In this document: piece by piece, positions 61,060 to 64,000 of the stretch
Layout of the letters: every line of letters starts with the position of its first letter
Numbering within the stretch: the first letter of the stretch is position 1
Source of the DNA: JAFGCL01 sp964423835
Lineage (GTDB): Bacteria; Chloroflexota; Dehalococcoidia; UBA2247; RBG-13-53-26
Assembly (NCBI GenBank): GCA_964423835.1
Contig: CAYRGJ010000016.1
Location: 1-64,000, forward strand
Direction of reading: 5' to 3'
DNA: 64,000 nt
Notes under the pieces: model-generated
What the model saw: only the letters and a program-made list of their open reading frames with translations
Databases searched by the model: none
What the model was told of the DNA's origin: nothing
Made by a program: the position numbers and the translations under genes

Positions 61060-61881
61060 CTACCCGGCGGAACGCCTTGACAGGATGGAGTTGATCTCGC
61101 GGCGCAGGCTGTCGGCGGCCTCCCTGGCCGCCCGGTCAAAGTCGGTGCCCGTCGAGGCGTAGAGCACCTGCCTGGAGCTGGCGAAGAGGGCCCCGCCGCC
61201 GGTGCCGGCCGCATACCTGACGGCCAGGTCCAGGTTGCCCCCCTGGGCGCCGATGCCGGGGACCAGCAGCGGCATCCCCGGGCAGACCTGCCTCACCTCC
61301 AGGATCTCCTCCGGATGGGTGGCGCCCACCACCAGGCCGACGTTGTCCGCCTGGTCCCACTCCCTCGCTTTCTCCGCCACCACCCGGTAGAGCCGCACCG
61401 GCCTGCCGCCGCCGGCCGCCGTGCAGGCCAGGTCCTGGAAGTCGGCTGCGCCGGGATTGGAGGTGCGGCAGAGGATGAAGACGCCCCTGTCCCGGTAGCT
61501 GAGGAAGGGCTGCACCGCATCGAAGCCCATGTAGGGATTGACCGTGGCGGCATCGAAGCCGAAGACCTCGAAGAGCGCCCGGGCATAGGCCCCGGCGGTA
61601 TGGCCGATGTCGCCCCGCTTCGCGTCCCCGATGACGGGCACCCGGCCGGCAATGTGAGCTACGGTCTTTTCCAGGGCGGCCAGGCCTTTGGTCCCCTGGG
61701 CCTCGTAGAAGGCCAGGTTCGGCTTGTAGGCGCAGACCAGGTCCAGCGTGGCGTCGACGATGGCCCTGTTGAACTCCAGGATGTCCATGGCCGGCATCAG
61801 GCCGGGATCCGGGTCCAGGCCGATGCAGACCAGGCTCTGGTTCCGGCCGGCCGCCTCGAGGAGCTTGGACTTGAAAGTCAT
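61060..61881 (-). CDS. pyrF: orotidine 5'-phosphate decarboxylase
   Basis: A 273-residue type-2 OMP decarboxylase, making UMP. The catalytic lysine motif is DAKRGDIGHTAGAYA; CIGLDPDPGL, KPNLAFYEAQG and VPGIGAQGG are also present. The ATG at 61881 gives the usual length; the open frame upstream is not protein-like. It sits between the HIT gene and the DUF951 gene, all in one direction with short gaps. Confidence 0.95.
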   Translation of the reverse strand: MTFKSKLLEAAGRNQSLVCIGLDPDPGLMPAMDILEFNRAIVDATLDLVCAYKPNLAFYEAQGTKGLAALEKTVAHIAGRVPVIGDAKRGDIGHTAGAYARALFEVFGFDAATVNPYMGFDAVQPFLSYRDRGVFILCRTSNPGAADFQDLACTAAGGGRPVRLYRVVAEKAREWDQADNVGLVVGATHPEEILEVRQVCPGMPLLVPGIGAQGGNLDLAVRYAAGTGGGALFASSRQVLYASTGTDFDRAAREAADSLRREINSILSRRSAG

Positions 61882-61933
61882 CTGCTCAAACCCCGCGGGC
61901 CGGTGTCTCGGGGGCGCCCTCCGGGCCCGGGCC

Positions 61934-62284
61934 CTAGCCCATGGTCCCGCTGAGCGGCCGTCCTCCGATGACATGGAGGTGCACGTGGGGCACCTCCTGC
62001 CCGCCATCGCGCCCGTAGTTTATTACCACCCGATACCCCTTTTCAACAGCGGCCAGCCCCTCGCGCCGTGCCACCTCGTGGGCCACGTAGATGAGGTGGG
62101 CAGCCAGGTACTGGTGCTGGCCCCGCAGGTCGTCGATCGAGGCAACGTGCTCCCGGGGTATGACCAGGGCATGAACCGGCGCCTGGGGATTGATGTCGGC
62201 AAAGGCGATGGCCCGATCATCCTGGTAGAGGATGGTGGCCGGTATCTTGCCGGCCACGATGTCACAGAAGACGCACTGCTCCAT
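61934..62284 (-). CDS. HIT-family (HinT-like) nucleotide phosphoramidase
   Basis: A 116-residue HinT-type protein. It starts CVFCDIVAGKIPA, with paired cysteines as in zinc-binding HIT proteins, and ends with the catalytic triad motif PHVHLHVIGG. It hydrolyses AMP-linked phosphoramidates such as misacylated adenylates. It starts 9 bases after the acyl-CoA dehydrogenase stop. Confidence 0.93.
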   Translation of the reverse strand: MEQCVFCDIVAGKIPATILYQDDRAIAFADINPQAPVHALVIPREHVASIDDLRGQHQYLAAHLIYVAHEVARREGLAAVEKGYRVVINYGRDGGQEVPHVHLHVIGGRPLSGTMG

Positions 62285-62293
62285 GTCGAAGCC

Positions 62294-63421
62294 TCAGAGG
62301 CCCAGCTGCGAAGCGATCAGCTCTCGCTGGTAGTTGGCGTCGCCAAAGAGGGCTGCCGCGGCCCGGCCGCGGCGATAGTACAGCTGCAGGTCGTGGTCGA
62401 TGGTGTAGCCCACGCCGCCGTGCACCTGGTGGCCCAGCCTGGCTACCCGGACCACGGCCTCGCTGACCCAGGCCTTGGCCATGGCCACCTCCTTGTCCGC
62501 CGGCAGGCCGGCGCTCAGAAGCCATGCCGCCTCGTAGGTGAGCATGCGCATGCCGTCGAGGTCCACCAGCATGTTGGAGCAGTGGTGCTGTATGGCCTGG
62601 AAGGCGCCGATGCGCTTGTCGAACTGCACCCTCTCCTTGGCGTAGGCGGTGCTCATCTCCAGCACCTGCTGGCCCGCGCCCACCATCTCGGCGCACTTGG
62701 CCACGGCCGCCAGCTGCAGGGTCCGACGGATGACGGGCCAGCCCTGATGGAGCGGCCCCAGGAGGTTCGCTTTGGGCACCCGGACGTTGTCGAAGACCAC
62801 TTCGCACTGCTTGTCGCTGGCGATGGTCTTGAGCATGGCCTGCTCCAGGCCGCGGCAGGGGACGTCCAGCACGAACAGGCTTATGCCGTCGTCGCCGGCG
62901 CCCTCCCTGGTGCGGGCCGCCACCACCAGGTGGCTGGCCACGTGAGCGTCGGGGACATAGAGCTTGGTGCCGCTGATCACGTAGTCATCGCCCTGGGCCC
63001 GGGCGGTGGTGCGGATCGAGGCCGGGTCATAGCGGCCGTCGGGCTCGGTGAGCGCCAGGGTGAAGACCTCGCCCCCGGCCACGGCGGGCAGGTATCGCTC
63101 TTTCTGGGCCTCGCTCCCCGCCTCCAGGATGGTCAGGCCGCCCAGCACCACGCTGGCCATGAAGGGGCCGGGCAGGCAGGCCCGCCCCATCTCCTCCATC
63201 AGCACGGCGAGGTCCAGGAAGCTCCCGCCCCATCCGCCGCACTGCTCGGGGAACGGCAGGCCCATCCATCCCAGGTCGGCCATCTTGTGCCACATCTGGG
63301 GAGAGTAGCCCTTCTCGTCCAGCTCCATCTCCCGCACGTAGGCCTTGGTGCACTCGTTGGCCAGGAAGTCCCGCGCGGTCTTGCGCAGCATCTTCTGGTC
63401 TTCGGAAAGCTCGAAATCCAA
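62294..63421 (-). CDS. acyl-CoA dehydrogenase
   Basis: A 375-residue FAD-dependent acyl-CoA dehydrogenase. It has the N-terminal helical domain (MDFELSEDQKMLRKTARDFL), the central flavin-binding barrel (LALTEPDGRYDP) and the C-terminal helical domain (YAKERVQFDKRIGAFQAIQHH; QVHGGVGYT). The C-terminal YEG motif that often carries the catalytic Glu is replaced by LFGDANYQRELIA. This is common in the steroid/CaiA-type group, where a second subunit or another Glu serves. TTG start at 63421. Substrate not predictable. Confidence 0.92.
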   Translation of the reverse strand: MDFELSEDQKMLRKTARDFLANECTKAYVREMELDEKGYSPQMWHKMADLGWMGLPFPEQCGGWGGSFLDLAVLMEEMGRACLPGPFMASVVLGGLTILEAGSEAQKERYLPAVAGGEVFTLALTEPDGRYDPASIRTTARAQGDDYVISGTKLYVPDAHVASHLVVAARTREGAGDDGISLFVLDVPCRGLEQAMLKTIASDKQCEVVFDNVRVPKANLLGPLHQGWPVIRRTLQLAAVAKCAEMVGAGQQVLEMSTAYAKERVQFDKRIGAFQAIQHHCSNMLVDLDGMRMLTYEAAWLLSAGLPADKEVAMAKAWVSEAVVRVARLGHQVHGGVGYTIDHDLQLYYRRGRAAAALFGDANYQRELIASQLGL

Positions 63422-63548
63422 GTTGCCCCCTATGTCTCTACAAACACTCTGTAGCCAAGCCGGTCTCTACGAAAACGCGCACTTGGCCCGCGCTGGGGCG
63501 GACCACCAAAAGGATATCAGAAGAGCGGGACCCATATCAAACATCGCC

Positions 63549-63628
63549 CGGCAGCACCGGTGCCGCAGCACCGGGGAATCGGCAGCACCGGTGCCGCGGC
63601 ACCAGGGAATCGGCAGCACCGGTGCCGC
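63549..63628. repeat. 31-bp tandem repeats upstream of hisS
   Basis: Two full 31-bp copies (63549-63579, 63580-63610) and a partial third (63611-63628). Each opens with a GC-rich block containing the palindrome GCACCGGTGC, so each can form a hairpin. They end 5 bases before the -35 of the hisS promoter. Confidence 0.85.
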
Positions 63629-63632
63629 TTCC

Positions 63633-63660
63633 TTGACTTGCCCTGCCGCCGGAATATATT
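63633..63660 (+). promoter_or_regulatory. promoter of hisS
   Basis: TTGACT (63633-63638) and TATATT (63655-63660) are 16 bases apart. The predicted start leaves a leader of about 18 bases with a strong AGGAGG. No T-box fits in so short a leader. Confidence 0.75.
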
Positions 63661-63684
63661 CTGGCTACAGCTAGGAGGACGATC

Positions 63685-64000
63685 TTGTTCAAGGCGCCCA
63701 GGGGGACGAAGGACATCCTGCCCGCGGAGCAGGGCTACTGGAAGTGGATAACCGATCAGGCGGCCGGTATGGCCCCGCTCTACGGCTATCAGCGGATAGA
63801 CACCCCGGTCTTCGAGGACGCGGGGCTGTTCCTGCACAGCGTGGGAGACGAGACGGACATCGTGGAGAAGCAGATGTACAGCTTCGACGACCGCGGCGGC
63901 GACCGGATAACCCTGCGCCCGGAGGGGACGGCCCCGGTGTGCCGGGCGTACATCGAGCATGGCCTGCACAATCTGCCCCAGCCGGTGAGGCTTTTCTACT
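63685..64000 (+). CDS. hisS: histidine-tRNA ligase, N-terminal part (cut by window edge)
   Basis: The first 105 codons of a class II aminoacyl-tRNA synthetase, open to the end of the window. TTG at 63685 follows TAGGAGGAC and gives the conserved HisRS N-terminus LFKAPRGTKDILPAE; motif 1 residues (YQRIDTPVFEDAGLF) and DRITLRPEGTAPVCRAY follow. It charges tRNA-His. Identification is firm although only about a quarter of the protein is present. Confidence 0.95.
   Translation, partial: MFKAPRGTKDILPAEQGYWKWITDQAAGMAPLYGYQRIDTPVFEDAGLFLHSVGDETDIVEKQMYSFDDRGGDRITLRPEGTAPVCRAYIEHGLHNLPQPVRLFY

Overview
The window is GC-rich bacterial chromosome. It starts inside a 16S rRNA gene (minus strand, 3' end outside the window) and ends inside hisS. 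Gene content points to a strict anaerobe: heterodisulfide-reductase (Hdr) type electron-transfer enzymes, an NAD-linked [NiFe] hydrogenase, a polysulfide-reductase-like molybdoenzyme, 2-hydroxyacyl-CoA dehydratase/benzoyl-CoA-reductase-like proteins and acyl-CoA chemistry. Taken with the gene neighbourhoods, this best fits an uncultured Chloroflexota lineage such as Dehalococcoidia. That placement is an inference; comparing the 16S segment with databases would settle it. GTG and TTG starts are common.

Region 1 (1-9.6 kb): rRNA promoter, a DRG/TGS-type GTPase, an Asp/Glu/hydantoin racemase-like protein and a TatD hydrolase. Next is a probable operon with a CooC-type ATPase, a short protein resembling only the middle of acetyl-CoA synthase, a HgdC-type activator and two HgdB/BcrB-C-type dehydratase subunits. 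Region 2 (9.8-19.7 kb): a small coiled-coil protein, an Old-Yellow-Enzyme/2,4-dienoyl-CoA reductase, a CrtC/AttH-like protein of unknown function, an APH-like kinase fused to an SCP2 sterol-carrier domain, a phytoene-desaturase-like flavoprotein, a hairpin-bearing tandem repeat and a Ca2+-type P-ATPase.

Region 3 (19.9-47.4 kb) is the most striking part: 20 consecutive minus-strand genes, nearly all for electron transfer. In transcription order they are: a Hox hydrogenase (hoxE, hoxF fused to a GltD/NfnB module, a NuoG-like diaphorase subunit, hoxY, hoxH); a PsrABC-like membrane molybdoenzyme followed by an HdrA/MvhD-like ferredoxin, a small membrane protein and a cytochrome b-HdrD protein of the EMO type; a soluble HdrD-like protein with an HdrA; and an hdrCBA-flxDCBA set whose HdrA carries the same GltD/NfnB module as HoxF. 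Together they could connect H2, NAD(P)H, ferredoxin, the quinone pool and a disulfide or sulfur acceptor, probably with flavin-based bifurcation (inference).

Region 4 (47.7-64 kb) is mostly housekeeping: a Lon-type protease, a small STAS-like protein, pyrG, a transaldolase-like gene and rho on the plus strand; pyrE on minus; an ECF sigma/anti-sigma pair and the riboflavin operon ribD-ribE-ribBA-ribH on plus; then an EF-Tu-domain-2-like protein, a DUF951 protein, pyrF, a HIT protein and an acyl-CoA dehydrogenase on minus; and the start of hisS on plus. Good sigma-70-like promoters lie before the rRNA, psrA, pyrG and hisS. No transposase, CRISPR array, tRNA gene or prophage was recognised.
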